A stretch of 64,000 bases of DNA. Origin: Burkholderia lata. Lineage in GTDB: Bacteria; Pseudomonadota; Gammaproteobacteria; Burkholderiales; Burkholderiaceae. Below the pieces are notes generated by a model that did no database searches, was not told where the DNA came from, and saw only the letters and a program-made list of their open reading frames with translations. The position numbers and the translations under genes were made by a program. The stretch covers positions 124,001 to 188,000 of the forward strand of contig NZ_CABVQK010000003.1 of NCBI RefSeq assembly GCF_902499335.1. The letters are read 5' to 3'. Position 1 is the first letter of the stretch. The number at the start of each line of letters is the position of its first letter. Below are positions 27,230 to 36,496 of the stretch, one piece after another.

Positions 27230-28600
27230 ATGCGTCAATTCGATTTGCAGGCGGTGATCGACGAAGCCCGATTCGGTCGATTCCATACCGTCGTTCTTTG
27301 CTGGTGCATCCTGATCATGATTCTCGACGGGTACGACCTCGCGATCGTCGGCATTTCGCTGCCGCTGATCATGAAGGAGATGCACATCACCCCCGTCACC
27401 GCAGGCGTCATTGCCAGTTCGAGCCTGTTCGGCATGATGGTCGGCAGCATCCTGCTGGGTAGCATCGCCGACCGTATCGGGCGCCGCCCGGCGATCGTGC
27501 TGTGCGTACTGCTCTTCAGCGTGTTCAGCGCCGCGGCCGGTGCGGTTGGGGGCGCCGTCGCGTTTTGTGCGTTGCGGTTCCTGGCGGGACTGGGTCTCGG
27601 CGGCATCGCCCCCACGTGCGCCGCGCAGATGACGGAGTATTCTCCGCGCCGCATGCGCAGCATGCTCGTTTCGCTGATGTTCGCCGGCTATTCGGGCGGC
27701 GGGGTGCTGGCGGCGCTGCTCGGCAAGAGCCTGATGGAAAACTACGGGTGGCGGTCGATGTATTTCGCGGCGGCGGTGCCGATCGTGCTGGTGCCGGTGA
27801 TCTGGCGCACGCTGCCGGAATCGCTGTCGTTCCTGGTGCTCAAGGGCCGTGATGCGGAGGTGCGCAGGATCGCGCAACGGCTGATTCCTGGCCATGTGCC
27901 CCAGCCGGGCGACCGCTTTGCGATGCCGAAGGAGGAGGCCGGGCCGACGAGGCTGCTCGGCGCGCTGTTCAGCGAAGGGCGCGCGTTCAGCACGCTGATG
28001 TTCTGGGTGACCTGCATCACCAATCTCTTCATGGTCTACGGGCTGAGTTCGTGGCTGACCAAGCTGATGGCGTCCGCCGGCTACAGCCTCGGTTCCGCGC
28101 TGACGTTCGTGATGGCGATGAATCTCGGCGCGGTGGTCGGTGCGATCGGCGGCGGCTGGCTGGCCGATCGCCTCAATATCCAGCGCGTGTTGATCGGCAT
28201 GTACCTGCTTGCGGCCGTATCGATCGCGCTGCTCGGCTACAAGGCGCCCACCGCGTTGCTGTACGCGGTCGTGACCGTCGCCGGCGCCTGCACGATCGGC
28301 ACGCAGATCGTGGTCTACGCATACGCGGGCCAGTTCTACCCGACGAACGTGCGTTCGACCGGCGTAGGCTGGGCTGCGGGTATCGGGCGCCTCGGCGCGA
28401 TGTTCGGCCCGATCCTCATCGGGGTGATCGTGGGGCTCGCGCTACCGCTGCAATTCAACTTCTATGCGATGGCGGTTCCCGCGGTGATCGGCGCGCTCGC
28501 CGTCGCGCTCGTCAACGACAGGTTGTCCGACCGCGTCAGGCGCGGTGCGCCGCAGCGTGGTACCGGCGAGCTGGGCGCCGCTGGCGAGGGCAGCGCCTAG
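27230..28600 (+). CDS. MFS transporter, aromatic acid:H+ symporter (AAHS) type
   Basis: A 456-residue inner-membrane importer with 12 predicted helices. The N-terminus matches the AAHS family: ILIMILDGYDLAIVGISLPLIMKEM, where the Asp in DGYD is a family hallmark, then LGSIADRIGRRPAI as motif A and GGIAPTCAAQMTEYSPRRMRSMLVSLMFAGYSGGGVLAALLG. The ATG at 27230 has AAAGGAA upstream; the frame is open from 27074. Uptake of an aromatic or other carboxylic acid that feeds the CoA pathway downstream is inferred. Its promoter carries the shared two-part operator. Confidence 0.9.
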   Translation: MRQFDLQAVIDEARFGRFHTVVLCWCILIMILDGYDLAIVGISLPLIMKEMHITPVTAGVIASSSLFGMMVGSILLGSIADRIGRRPAIVLCVLLFSVFSAAAGAVGGAVAFCALRFLAGLGLGGIAPTCAAQMTEYSPRRMRSMLVSLMFAGYSGGGVLAALLGKSLMENYGWRSMYFAAAVPIVLVPVIWRTLPESLSFLVLKGRDAEVRRIAQRLIPGHVPQPGDRFAMPKEEAGPTRLLGALFSEGRAFSTLMFWVTCITNLFMVYGLSSWLTKLMASAGYSLGSALTFVMAMNLGAVVGAIGGGWLADRLNIQRVLIGMYLLAAVSIALLGYKAPTALLYAVVTVAGACTIGTQIVVYAYAGQFYPTNVRSTGVGWAAGIGRLGAMFGPILIGVIVGLALPLQFNFYAMAVPAVIGALAVALVNDRLSDRVRRGAPQRGTGELGAAGEGSA

Positions 28601-28699
28601 CGTGCGGTGCATATGCCAACGCGCCGAAGTGTTTCACCGGATCAGTAATCCGAAGATTCTGACAAGTCGACAATCAAACCAAGCGAACGGGAGTTTCAC

Positions 28700-29458
28700 A
28701 TGAATCGCATGAAAGGCAAGACGGTCATCATCACGGGCGCCGCGAGCGGCATGGGCGCGGCGGGGGCCGGATTGCTCGCGCGCGAGGGCGCGAACGTCCT
28801 GGTGACCGACATCCGCGCCGACGGCGCGGCGCAGGTGGCCGCCGGGATTCGCGAACAGGGGCTGAGCGCCGAGCACTGCGGCCTCGACGTCACCGACGAG
28901 GCGCAATGGCAGGCTGCCGTCGGCAAGGCGCTCGCGACGTGGGGGCGAGTCGACGTGCTCGTCAACAACGCCGGGCTGCCCGGCACACCCGATACGTGGG
29001 AACAGGCGACGCTCGACGGCCTGAACAAGCTGATCGAGCTGAATCTCAACGGCCAGTTCCTGGGGATCAAGACGGTCATTCCGGTGATGGAGCGCGCCGG
29101 AGGCGGATCGATCGTCAACATGTCGTCGATCGCCGGCATGATCGCCTTTCCGGGGCTACACCCGGGCTATGGCGCATCGAAGGGGGCGAACCGGCTGCTT
29201 TCCAAGTGCGCGGCGATCGACCTGGCCGGTCGCGGGATTCGCGTGAACTCGATTCACCCGGGCGTGATCCGCACGCCGCAGAGCGAATACCTGTTCGATG
29301 ATCCGGAAGTCATCAAGGTCATCCACTCGAAGATTCCGCTGGCGCGCGCGGGGCGGCCCGAGGAAGTCGCAAACGTGCTCCTGTTCCTGGCCAGCGACGA
29401 ATCGTCGTACGTGACCGGCGCGGAACTCGTGGTCGATGGCGGGTTTACCGCGCTCTGA
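28700..29458 (+). CDS. SDR family oxidoreductase
   Basis: A 252-residue classical short-chain dehydrogenase. The cofactor motif TGAASGMGAAGAGL is near residue 13, NNAG near 95, and the catalytic Ser (MSSI), Tyr and Lys (YGASK) are intact. The last part (LFLASDESSYVTGAELVVDGGFTAL) is the usual ending. It follows the AAHS transporter after 99 bp in the same direction and probably shares its transcript. It is closed by a strong bidirectional terminator. Likely oxidises a hydroxyl intermediate of the pathway. Confidence 0.88.
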   Translation: MNRMKGKTVIITGAASGMGAAGAGLLAREGANVLVTDIRADGAAQVAAGIREQGLSAEHCGLDVTDEAQWQAAVGKALATWGRVDVLVNNAGLPGTPDTWEQATLDGLNKLIELNLNGQFLGIKTVIPVMERAGGGSIVNMSSIAGMIAFPGLHPGYGASKGANRLLSKCAAIDLAGRGIRVNSIHPGVIRTPQSEYLFDDPEVIKVIHSKIPLARAGRPEEVANVLLFLASDESSYVTGAELVVDGGFTAL

Positions 29459-29487
29459 CGCAAACCGTCCGGGAGCCCGTTTCATGA

Positions 29488-29523
29488 AGGGCATCGCGCA
29501 AACCGATGCGCGATGCCCTCTTT
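29488..29523. terminator. bidirectional hairpin terminator
   Basis: AGGGCATCGCGC (29488-29499) pairs exactly with GCGCGATGCCCT (29508-29519); an inner A-T pair leaves a 6-nt loop. CTTTGC follows on the plus side. It lies in the 75 bp between the converging SDR and CoA-transferase genes and can serve both. Confidence 0.85.
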
Positions 29524-29533
29524 GCTTCAGGGT

Positions 29534-30775
29534 TCAGATGACCTGCCGCGCGCGCAGCGCTGCCACGTCGCCGGCGTCCATCTGCAGCCACGCTTCGAGT
29601 ACGGCCTGCGTGTGCTGGCCAAGCCGGGGCGGCAGGCCGGCCTCGGGCTCCGGCACGTCCGACATCTTGATCGGATTGCCGGCGACCTGGATCGGTCCCC
29701 AGACCGGGTCGTCGAGCGTCATCAGCATGTCGCGGGCGGCCACGTGCGGGCAGTCGAACAGGTCGGCGACATCGTTCACCACCGAGGCCGGCACGCCGCC
29801 GTCGCGCAACGTCCGGACCGCATCCGCACGTGTCCGCACGGCCAGCCATGCATCGATGTGCCGGTCGAGCGCCTCGCCGTTGGCACGGCGGGAGATGCCG
29901 TCTGCGAAGCGAGGATCGTCGGGCAGTTCCGGTCGGCCGATCACGTCGCAGAAGCGGCGCCAGATGTGTTCGCCGAGCACGGCGATGACGATATAGCCGT
30001 CGTTCGCGCGATACGTACCGAACGGAGCGGTGACCGCATGCACGCCGGGCGGCGTCGGCTGGCGCAACGCGGAATACATCGCGACGGAGATCTCGTTCTG
30101 GATCAGTGAAGCGTCGTATAGCGAAATGTCGACCTTCTTGCCACGGCCGGTGCGCTGGCGCTGATAGAGCGCGAGCAGCGCGCCCTGCATCGCCAGGATC
30201 CCGCCTTGCAGATCGGCCAGCGAAAAGCCGAGATAGGTCGGGCGATCGCCGGTGCGCTCGGGCCGGTACATCAACCCGCTCATCGCCTGCCCGACGATGT
30301 CGAATGCCGGGTAGTCCGTATACGGGCTGGGCTTCACGTCGGTGTGGCCGAACCCGGAGATCGCGACGTAGATCAGGCGCGGATTGTGTTCGCGCAACAC
30401 GTCGTAGCCGATGCCGAGCCGGTCCATGACGCCTGGGCGCAGGTTCTCCACGACGATGTCGGCTTCGCGCGCCAGCTCGATGAAGATCCGCTTGCCGTCG
30501 GGATGCTTCAGGTCGAGCGTGACGCTCTTCTTGTTACGGTTCGAGCGCAGAAACGACAGGCCGTGCGCGACGCCGTTCGCGTCGGTCTTGACGGGGCTCG
30601 TGCCGCGGGAAAAATCTCCGCCTTCGCGCGATTCGACCTTGACCACTTCAGCACCGGCATCGGCGAGCCACATCGACGCATAGGGGCCCGCGATGAAATT
30701 CTCGACGGCGAGTACCCGCACGCCGTCCAGCGGCCGGTCGGCGGTGTTCGTTTGCCTGTTTTCAGGTGCGTTCAT
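29534..30775 (-). CDS. CaiB/BaiF family CoA-transferase
   Basis: A 413-residue family III CoA-transferase that moves CoA from a donor such as succinyl-CoA to an organic acid. Family landmarks: LDGVRVLAVENFIAGPYASMWLADAGAEVVKVE at the start, SFLRSNRNKKSVTLDLKHPDGK near residue 75, and the catalytic Asp in GKKVDISLYDASL near residue 195. The start is an ATG overlapping the TGA of the upstream racemase-like gene by 4 bp, so both are co-translated from the promoter at 32009-32075. The acid substrate is unknown. Confidence 0.9.
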   Translation of the reverse strand: MNAPENRQTNTADRPLDGVRVLAVENFIAGPYASMWLADAGAEVVKVESREGGDFSRGTSPVKTDANGVAHGLSFLRSNRNKKSVTLDLKHPDGKRIFIELAREADIVVENLRPGVMDRLGIGYDVLREHNPRLIYVAISGFGHTDVKPSPYTDYPAFDIVGQAMSGLMYRPERTGDRPTYLGFSLADLQGGILAMQGALLALYQRQRTGRGKKVDISLYDASLIQNEISVAMYSALRQPTPPGVHAVTAPFGTYRANDGYIVIAVLGEHIWRRFCDVIGRPELPDDPRFADGISRRANGEALDRHIDAWLAVRTRADAVRTLRDGGVPASVVNDVADLFDCPHVAARDMLMTLDDPVWGPIQVAGNPIKMSDVPEPEAGLPPRLGQHTQAVLEAWLQMDAGDVAALRARQVI

Positions 30776-31932
30776 TGCAGGACCCCCGCGGTGCGCAGCG
30801 CGTCGATTTCGCGAGCGTCGATGCCCCAGTCGCGCAGTGCAGCCGTCGTATGGGCGCCGGGCGCGGGCGCGCCGCCGCGCAGCGTCGGCCGGGTCCGGCT
30901 GAAACGCGGCGCGGGCCCCGGCTGCACGATGCCGTCGACTTCGACGAACGTGCGGCGGGCAACGTTGTGCGGGTGATGCGGTGCCTCGGCCAGCGACAGC
31001 ACGGGGGCGAGGCAGACGTCGGTGCCGGCTGCGAGCGCGCACCATTCGTCGCGCGTCTTCGTGGCGAACACCCGAGTGAAATGCTCGCGCAGCACCGGCC
31101 AGCCGTGGCGGTCGTGCTGATCGGGGAGCGGCGTGTCGGAGAGCCCCAGCAGTGCGAGCGTTTCGCGATAGAAGCGCGGCTCGTTGGACGCGAGTGACAC
31201 GTAGCGATCGTCGCGCGTGCGATAGACGCTGTACCACGGCGTGCCCGAATCGAGCCGGTTGTCGCCGCGCCGGTCGCTCCATGCGCCCGCCGCGTACATG
31301 CCGTAGATCAGTGTCATCAGATGCGCGGAGCCGTCGACCATCGACGCATCGACTACTTGCCCGGCTCCCGAGCGTGAGGCTTCGAGCATCGCGCAGACCA
31401 TGCCGAACGCGAGATACATCGCGCCGCCGCCAAAATCGCCGACCAGGTTGAGCGGCGGCACGGGCGGCCCGTCGCGTTCGCCGATCGTGTGCAACGCACC
31501 GCTCAGCGAGATGTAGTTCATGTCGTGTCCGGGCGCTTGCGCAAGCGGGCCGTCCTGGCCCCAGCCGGTCATGCGGCCGTAGACGAGGCGCGGATTGCAC
31601 GCCAGCAGATCGTCCGGGCCCACGCCGAGCCGCTCGGCCACGCCGGGGCGAAAGCCCTCGAGCGCTGCGTCGGCGGAGGCGGTGAGCCGCTTGACCAGTT
31701 CGACGGCCTGCGGCAGCTTCAGGTCGATGGCCACCGAGCGGCGGCCGCGGTTGAGCAGATTGAAACGGTGATCCATGTGCACGCCGCTGTCCGACGGCAC
31801 GATGCGGTCGAGGCGCAGCACGTCGGCGCCCATGTCCGCCAGCAGCATCGCGCAGAACGGGCCCGGCCCGATCCCGCCGAGTTCGATGATTTTCAGACCG
31901 GCGAGCGGTCCGGCTCCTGCGTTGTCTTTCAA
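30772..31932 (-). CDS. alpha-methylacyl-CoA racemase-like CaiB/BaiF protein
   Basis: A 386-residue member of the CaiB/BaiF fold, closer to the racemase branch than to transferases. The two residues that do racemase chemistry in this branch appear in their usual settings: His in GHDMNYISLSGAL and Asp in VVDASMVDGSAHL. It also has PLAGLKIIELGGIGPGPFCAMLLADMGADVLRLDR and PLNLVGDFGGGAMYLAFG. It starts with TTG at 31932, preceded by GGGAGAC; no ATG is available upstream in frame. A racemase would imply a 2-methyl-branched acyl-CoA intermediate. First gene of a two-gene operon. Confidence 0.88.
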   Translation of the reverse strand: MKDNAGAGPLAGLKIIELGGIGPGPFCAMLLADMGADVLRLDRIVPSDSGVHMDHRFNLLNRGRRSVAIDLKLPQAVELVKRLTASADAALEGFRPGVAERLGVGPDDLLACNPRLVYGRMTGWGQDGPLAQAPGHDMNYISLSGALHTIGERDGPPVPPLNLVGDFGGGAMYLAFGMVCAMLEASRSGAGQVVDASMVDGSAHLMTLIYGMYAAGAWSDRRGDNRLDSGTPWYSVYRTRDDRYVSLASNEPRFYRETLALLGLSDTPLPDQHDRHGWPVLREHFTRVFATKTRDEWCALAAGTDVCLAPVLSLAEAPHHPHNVARRTFVEVDGIVQPGPAPRFSRTRPTLRGGAPAPGAHTTAALRDWGIDAREIDALRTAGVLQ

Positions 31933-32008
31933 GATTGTCTCCCGGTGTCATTCTGTCGCGCAGCCGTCCGGCCCGGAGCGTGCCGGCCCGGTTGCGGGCC
32001 ATGCGGAA

Positions 32009-32075
32009 ATACTAGAAGCCCGCGATGAGCGCCTCAAGTGACGATTCGTGAGCGCGCGAGTTCCGGAATACGAAC
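32009..32075 (-). promoter_or_regulatory. predicted LysR-type operator and promoter for racemase/CoA-transferase operon
   Basis: Reading the minus strand: box GTTCGTATTCCGGAAC (32075-32060), 8-bp gap, TCACGAATCGTCACTTGAG (32051-32033) ending in the -35 TTGAGG (32037-32032), 17-bp spacer, -10 TAGTAT (32014-32009). The start codon is about 77 bp downstream. Back to back with the plus-strand copy at 32102-32170. Confidence 0.72.
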
Positions 32076-32101
32076 ACGTCGCGACGGCATCGCATTGCGG
32101 C

Positions 32102-32170
32102 GATTCGTGCATCGTGAATCGCGGATTCGCAAGTCACGACTTGAGCGTTGCAGGATGCGCTGACTAACAT
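32102..32170 (+). promoter_or_regulatory. predicted LysR-type operator and promoter toward aldehyde dehydrogenase
   Basis: GATTCGT-N5-GTGAATC (32102-32120), 3 bp, GATTCGC (32124-32130) overlapping TCGCAAGTCACGACTTGAG (32127-32145), whose end is the -35 TTGAGC (32141-32146). An 18-bp spacer leads to -10 TAACAT (32165-32170). The arrangement is base-for-base in register with the copy at 34264-34332. Confidence 0.75.
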
Positions 32171-32503
32171 CATCGTCATTGCGCCGCACGCCAAGGGCCA
32201 CCAGTCGAATGAACAAATGGCCTGCTGCTTCGCTGCATTAACCGAATAATTAGAAATACAAATGAGTAGATAAGCACGGAGGGTGACATGTATTGCTTCG
32301 CCTGTCCGGCGCTGTCGATAGCGAGAAAGCCGGAGACGCGCCGGGCACGATGGTTGGATTCAACCGCGGAATCATTCACAAGTTCCAGCGCCCGACCGCG
32401 TCGAGCGGCGTGCGCAACCGATGCTGCGCGCGACAGGGGCGATGTACGCCCCGTCGACGCCGTGCAGCAAAACATCACGAACCATTCTTAACGGAGACAG
32501 GCA
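32171..32503. other. long leader before aldehyde dehydrogenase gene
   Basis: About 330 bp between the predicted transcription start and the GTG of the dehydrogenase. A good ribosome site (GGAGGG, 32279-32284) precedes an ATG at 32288 and a 67-codon frame ending at 32491, but its codon use and composition are unlike neighbouring genes. It may be a remnant or a leader; I do not call it a gene. Confidence 0.3.
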
Positions 32504-34003
32504 GTGACCGTCCTTTCCACGAAGTCAGAATCCGAACATCCCGGCCTGGCCGCGGCGCTCGCGTGGTGCCGCTCCGGCGCCAAGCAGCACTTCATCGACG
32601 GCAAGTGGGTGCCGTCCGCGTCCGGCAGAACGATGGAGACACTGAACCCGGCGACGGCGGACGTGCTCGCCCGCATCGCCGAAGGCGACAAGACGGACGT
32701 CGACCTTGCGGTGGCCGCCGCGCGACGCGCGTTCGAATCGTCGGGCTGGCGCAGCATGTCTCCGCATGCGCGCACCGCCGTGCTGCTGCGCCTCGCGGAC
32801 GCGATCGAGCAACACGCGGACGAACTGGCCGCCCTCGAGACGCTCGACAACGGGATGCCGGCCTGGTTCAGCGCGGCGGTGGTGAAGATGACCGTCGACA
32901 CGTTCCGCTACTACGCGGGCTGGCCGACGAAGATACTCGGCACGACCGTGCCGACGGATTCCTCCGCGTTCATCTACACGCTGCGCGAACCGATCGGGGT
33001 CTGCGGCCAGATCAATCCGTGGAACGTGCCGCTGCTGCTGGCCGGCGTCAAGTTCGCGCCGGCGCTCGCGTGCGGCAATACGATCGTCACGAAGCCGTCG
33101 GAGCTCGCGTCGCTGACCTGCCTGCGGCTCGTCGAACTATTTCACGAGGCCGGGCTGCCGCCGGGCGTGCTGAACGTGGTGACCGGCTACGGGCAGACGG
33201 TCGGCGCGGCGATCTCCGAGCATCCGGGTATCGACAAGGTCGCGTTTACCGGCTCGACCGCGATCGGCAAGCAGATCCTGCTCGCGTCGGCCGGCAACCT
33301 GAAGCGCGTGACGCTCGAACTTGGCGGGAAGACGCCGCACATCGTGTTTCCGGATGCCGATCTCGACAAGGCGCTCGCTGCCGCGGTCAACGGTTTCACG
33401 CGCAATTCCGGGCAGATCTGCTCGTCCGGCACGCGCCTGTTCGTTCATCGCAGCATTCACGACGAATTCGCGAACGAAGTGGCGAAGCTCGCCGCGAGCC
33501 TGAAGGTCGGCAACCCGTTCGATGCCGATACGAAGCTCGGCCCGCTGATTTCGTCGAAGCAGCGCGATCGCGTGATGTCGTACGTGGACGCCGGCAGCGA
33601 TGAGGGCGCGACGCTGTTGACCGGCGGCCGACACGTGCGCGAAGCCGGGTACTTCGTCGAGCCGACGGTGTTTTCCGGTGTGCGCAACGCGATGAAGATC
33701 GCGCAGGAGGAGATCTTCGGCCCGGTCGCCTGCGTGATTCCGTTCGATACCGAGGACGACGTGATCGCGCAGGGCAACGATTCGGCTTACGGGCTGGCCG
33801 GCGGCATCTGGACGCGTGACATCGGCCGGGCGCACCGGATCGCGGGGGCGTTGAAGGGCGGCCGGATCTGGATCAACACGTTCGGCGAAACCGATCCGGT
33901 GATGCCGTTCGGCGGCTACAAGCAGTCGGGGCTGGGCCGCGAGTTTGGCGCCGAGTCGATTCAGACCTATACGGAAGCGAAGTCGGTGATGCTCCGGTAT
34001 TGA
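32504..34003 (+). CDS. NAD(P)-dependent aldehyde dehydrogenase
   Basis: A 499-residue aldehyde dehydrogenase that oxidises an aldehyde to the acid. Catalytic residues are visible: Glu272 in TLELGGKTPH and nucleophile Cys306 in GQICSSGTRLFV; the cofactor segments INPWNVPLLLAGVKFAPALACGN and FTGSTAIGKQIL are intact, as is the C-terminal GGYKQSGLGREFG. It starts with GTG at 32504, 7 bp after GGAGAC. It precedes the acyl-CoA synthetase gene, so acid produced here could be activated next. Its promoter region carries the shared operator. Confidence 0.93.
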   Translation: MTVLSTKSESEHPGLAAALAWCRSGAKQHFIDGKWVPSASGRTMETLNPATADVLARIAEGDKTDVDLAVAAARRAFESSGWRSMSPHARTAVLLRLADAIEQHADELAALETLDNGMPAWFSAAVVKMTVDTFRYYAGWPTKILGTTVPTDSSAFIYTLREPIGVCGQINPWNVPLLLAGVKFAPALACGNTIVTKPSELASLTCLRLVELFHEAGLPPGVLNVVTGYGQTVGAAISEHPGIDKVAFTGSTAIGKQILLASAGNLKRVTLELGGKTPHIVFPDADLDKALAAAVNGFTRNSGQICSSGTRLFVHRSIHDEFANEVAKLAASLKVGNPFDADTKLGPLISSKQRDRVMSYVDAGSDEGATLLTGGRHVREAGYFVEPTVFSGVRNAMKIAQEEIFGPVACVIPFDTEDDVIAQGNDSAYGLAGGIWTRDIGRAHRIAGALKGGRIWINTFGETDPVMPFGGYKQSGLGREFGAESIQTYTEAKSVMLRY

Positions 34004-34263
34004 TGGCATGAGGGCCGGTCGGAATCCTGAACGATATCCGCAGCGGCCCGATTCCTCTTGCATTCGCGAGCTGGAAAGAGCGCGCGTATTCGGCCGCGCG
34101 CGGGCGGCTTGCGATCGGGCCTCGGGCGTGAAGGCGTCGCGGAACGCACGCGCGTACATCAAGAAGAAGGCTTCCGTTCCGGATGCGCATTCGTCGCATC
34201 TGCCCTCCCGATCCGCACGAAAGTCGGCACCTTCTTCATGTGCCGGTGCACGCCTGACGCAAC

Positions 34264-34332
34264 GATTCGCGCAATGCGAATCATGGATTCGCGAGTGAAA
34301 ACTTGAGTCCGGCCGGTGCGCACGACTAGCAT
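34264..34332 (+). promoter_or_regulatory. predicted LysR-type operator and promoter for acyl-CoA synthetase
   Basis: Three alternating half-sites GATTCGC-N5-GCGAATC-N3-GATTCGC (34264-34292), then TCGCGAGTGAAAACTTGAG (34289-34307) running into -35 TTGAGT (34303-34308), 18-bp spacer, -10 TAGCAT (34327-34332). The synthetase ATG follows 38 bp later. This is the most symmetrical of the five copies; it contains a T-N11-A box (in ATTCGCGCAATGCGAAT, 34265-34281). Confidence 0.78.
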
Positions 34333-34369
34333 TGAATCAAGGCAATGCCAGGTCAAACCGGAGACGTGA

Positions 34370-36376
34370 ATGGAAACTGCATGGCAGGTGTGCGACGTGG
34401 CGTGGCGCCCCGAACCCGAGGCGGCACATGCCAGCGCACTGGCTGCGTTCATGCGATCCGTCGGCATCGAGCAGGCCGATCCGGTCGGGTACCAGCAACT
34501 GCTGGCATTCGCAGCGACTCATCCCGACGCCTACTGGAACGCGCTCATCCGGCACATGGACCTGCGGTTCTATCAACCGTACGAATCGGTCGTCGATACG
34601 CGCGACGGCATCGAGTGGGCGAAGTGGTGCGTCGGCGGCACGACCAATGCGGTACTGAATTGCCTGGACCGCTATCGCGGCACCGCACGCGACCGGCAGG
34701 AAGCGGTGGTGTGGGAAGGCGAGGACGGCACCGTGCGTCGCTGGACGTACGCCGAACTCGACGCGCAGACGAGCCGCCTTGCGGCCGGGTTGCGCCAGAT
34801 CGGCTGTCAGCCGGGCGACGTCATTGCGATCTACTTGCCGATGGTGCCGGAGGCCGTGGCCGCCATGCTGGCGATCTCGAAGATCGGCGCGATCGTGCTG
34901 CCGCTGTTTTCCGGATTCGGTGCACAGGCCGTCGCGAGCCGCCTGCAGGATGCGGGCGCGGTGGCGGTGCTGACGGCGGATGCGAGCACGCGCCGCGGCA
35001 AGGCGACGCCGATGAAGCAGACGATCGATGCGGCGCGCGCGGACGTGCCCACACTGAAACATGTCGTCGTGCTGCGCAACCACGGCACCCCGACGGAATG
35101 GGACACGCGGGTCGACCGCTGGTGGCATGAACTGATCGACGGCCAGCCGATCGATGCACCGACCACCGAGATGCCGGCCGACGCACCGATGATGCTGATG
35201 TACACATCGGGCACGACCGGCAAGCCGAAAGGCACCGTCCATTCGCACTGCGGATTCGTCACGAAGCTCGCGCTCGACATGGGGCTGTGCGCGGACATGC
35301 GCGCCGGCGACCGGCTGATGTGGCTGAGCGACATGGGCTGGCTGGTCGGGCCGATGCTGATCTACGGCACCACGCTGCTGGGCGGCACCATCGTGATGGC
35401 CGAGGGTGCGCACGATTTCCCCGACCGGGGACGGTTCTGGCGGCTGATGGAGCGGCATCGCGTGAGCGTGCTCGGTATCGCGCCGACGATCGTGCGCAGT
35501 TTCATGCAGGCGGGCGGCGCGGGCATCGAAAACCACGATCTTTCCGCGTTGCGTGTCGCGCTGTCGACCGGCGAGGCGTGGACGGTCGATGCATGGCACT
35601 GGATGTTCGACAAGGTTTGCGGCGGCAGCCGGCCGATCGTCAATTACTCGGGCGGCACTGAAGTGGGCGGCGGCATCGTCACCGGTACCGTGATCCATCC
35701 GATGAAGCCGTGCGCATTCGCGGGGCCGATTCCGGGCATGGGGGCGGATGTCGTCGACGACGTGGGCCGCTCCGTCGGGCCGGGCGGGACCGGTGAGCTC
35801 GCGTTGCGCGGGCCGTCGATCGGCCTCACGCGCGGGCTGTGGCGCGACAACGAACGCTACCTGGCCAACTACTGGGGCAAGACGCCGGGCATGTGGCGGC
35901 ACGGCGATCGCGCCGCGATCGACGAGGACGGGTTCTGGTACGTGCTCGGTCGCGCCGACGATACGCTGAAAGTTGCCGGCAAGCGCACCGGGCCGGCGGA
36001 GATCGAGACGCTCGTGATGGCGACAGGGCGCGTCGCCGAAGCGGCGGCGATCGGCGTGCCCGATCCGGTCAAGGGCGAGACCGTCGGCCTCGTGGTTACG
36101 TTGATGCCGGGCGTGACGGCTGACGCGGACGTCGAGAAAGCGTTGAGCTCGGCGGTCGTGTCGGGGCTCGGCGCCGCGTTTCGGCCGTCGCTGGTGCTGT
36201 TCGTCGACGAGCTGCCCAAGACGCGCAACATGAAGATCATGCGCCGAGCGGTGCGTTCCGCATGCCTCGGCCTTCCGCCTGGCGACCTCTCTTCGCTGGC
36301 CAACCCCGAGACGCTCGATGCGATCGCGGCGGCGGCAGGCCGGCACGGCATTTCAAAAACGGCGGACCGCGGATGA
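34370..36376 (+). CDS. acyl-CoA synthetase, AMP-binding family
   Basis: A 668-residue adenylate-forming acid:CoA ligase. The AMP-binding P-loop is YTSGTTGKPKGTVHSHCG near residue 280; later motifs are NYSGGTEVGGG, YWGKTPGMWRHGDRA, the hinge region WYVLGRADDTLKVAGKRTGPAEIE, and the C-terminal catalytic Lys in TRNMKIMRRAV. The long N-terminal extension (about 100 residues before the core) and overall length resemble acetyl- and propionyl-CoA synthetases. It would activate the acid made by the upstream aldehyde dehydrogenase. It is led by its own copy of the shared operator and probably transcribes through the lyase, MaoC and thiolase genes. Confidence 0.9.
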   Translation: METAWQVCDVAWRPEPEAAHASALAAFMRSVGIEQADPVGYQQLLAFAATHPDAYWNALIRHMDLRFYQPYESVVDTRDGIEWAKWCVGGTTNAVLNCLDRYRGTARDRQEAVVWEGEDGTVRRWTYAELDAQTSRLAAGLRQIGCQPGDVIAIYLPMVPEAVAAMLAISKIGAIVLPLFSGFGAQAVASRLQDAGAVAVLTADASTRRGKATPMKQTIDAARADVPTLKHVVVLRNHGTPTEWDTRVDRWWHELIDGQPIDAPTTEMPADAPMMLMYTSGTTGKPKGTVHSHCGFVTKLALDMGLCADMRAGDRLMWLSDMGWLVGPMLIYGTTLLGGTIVMAEGAHDFPDRGRFWRLMERHRVSVLGIAPTIVRSFMQAGGAGIENHDLSALRVALSTGEAWTVDAWHWMFDKVCGGSRPIVNYSGGTEVGGGIVTGTVIHPMKPCAFAGPIPGMGADVVDDVGRSVGPGGTGELALRGPSIGLTRGLWRDNERYLANYWGKTPGMWRHGDRAAIDEDGFWYVLGRADDTLKVAGKRTGPAEIETLVMATGRVAEAAAIGVPDPVKGETVGLVVTLMPGVTADADVEKALSSAVVSGLGAAFRPSLVLFVDELPKTRNMKIMRRAVRSACLGLPPGDLSSLANPETLDAIAAAAGRHGISKTADRG

Positions 36377-36496
36377 GCGAGCGCTACGCGGACGCCGTCC
36401 TGTCGATACCCGAACGCGTGGCAACGGCCACGACGTGATGCCGGCGCGACGCACCGAATCCATTTTTCGCATCAACCCGTCAACAAGGAGACGAAA

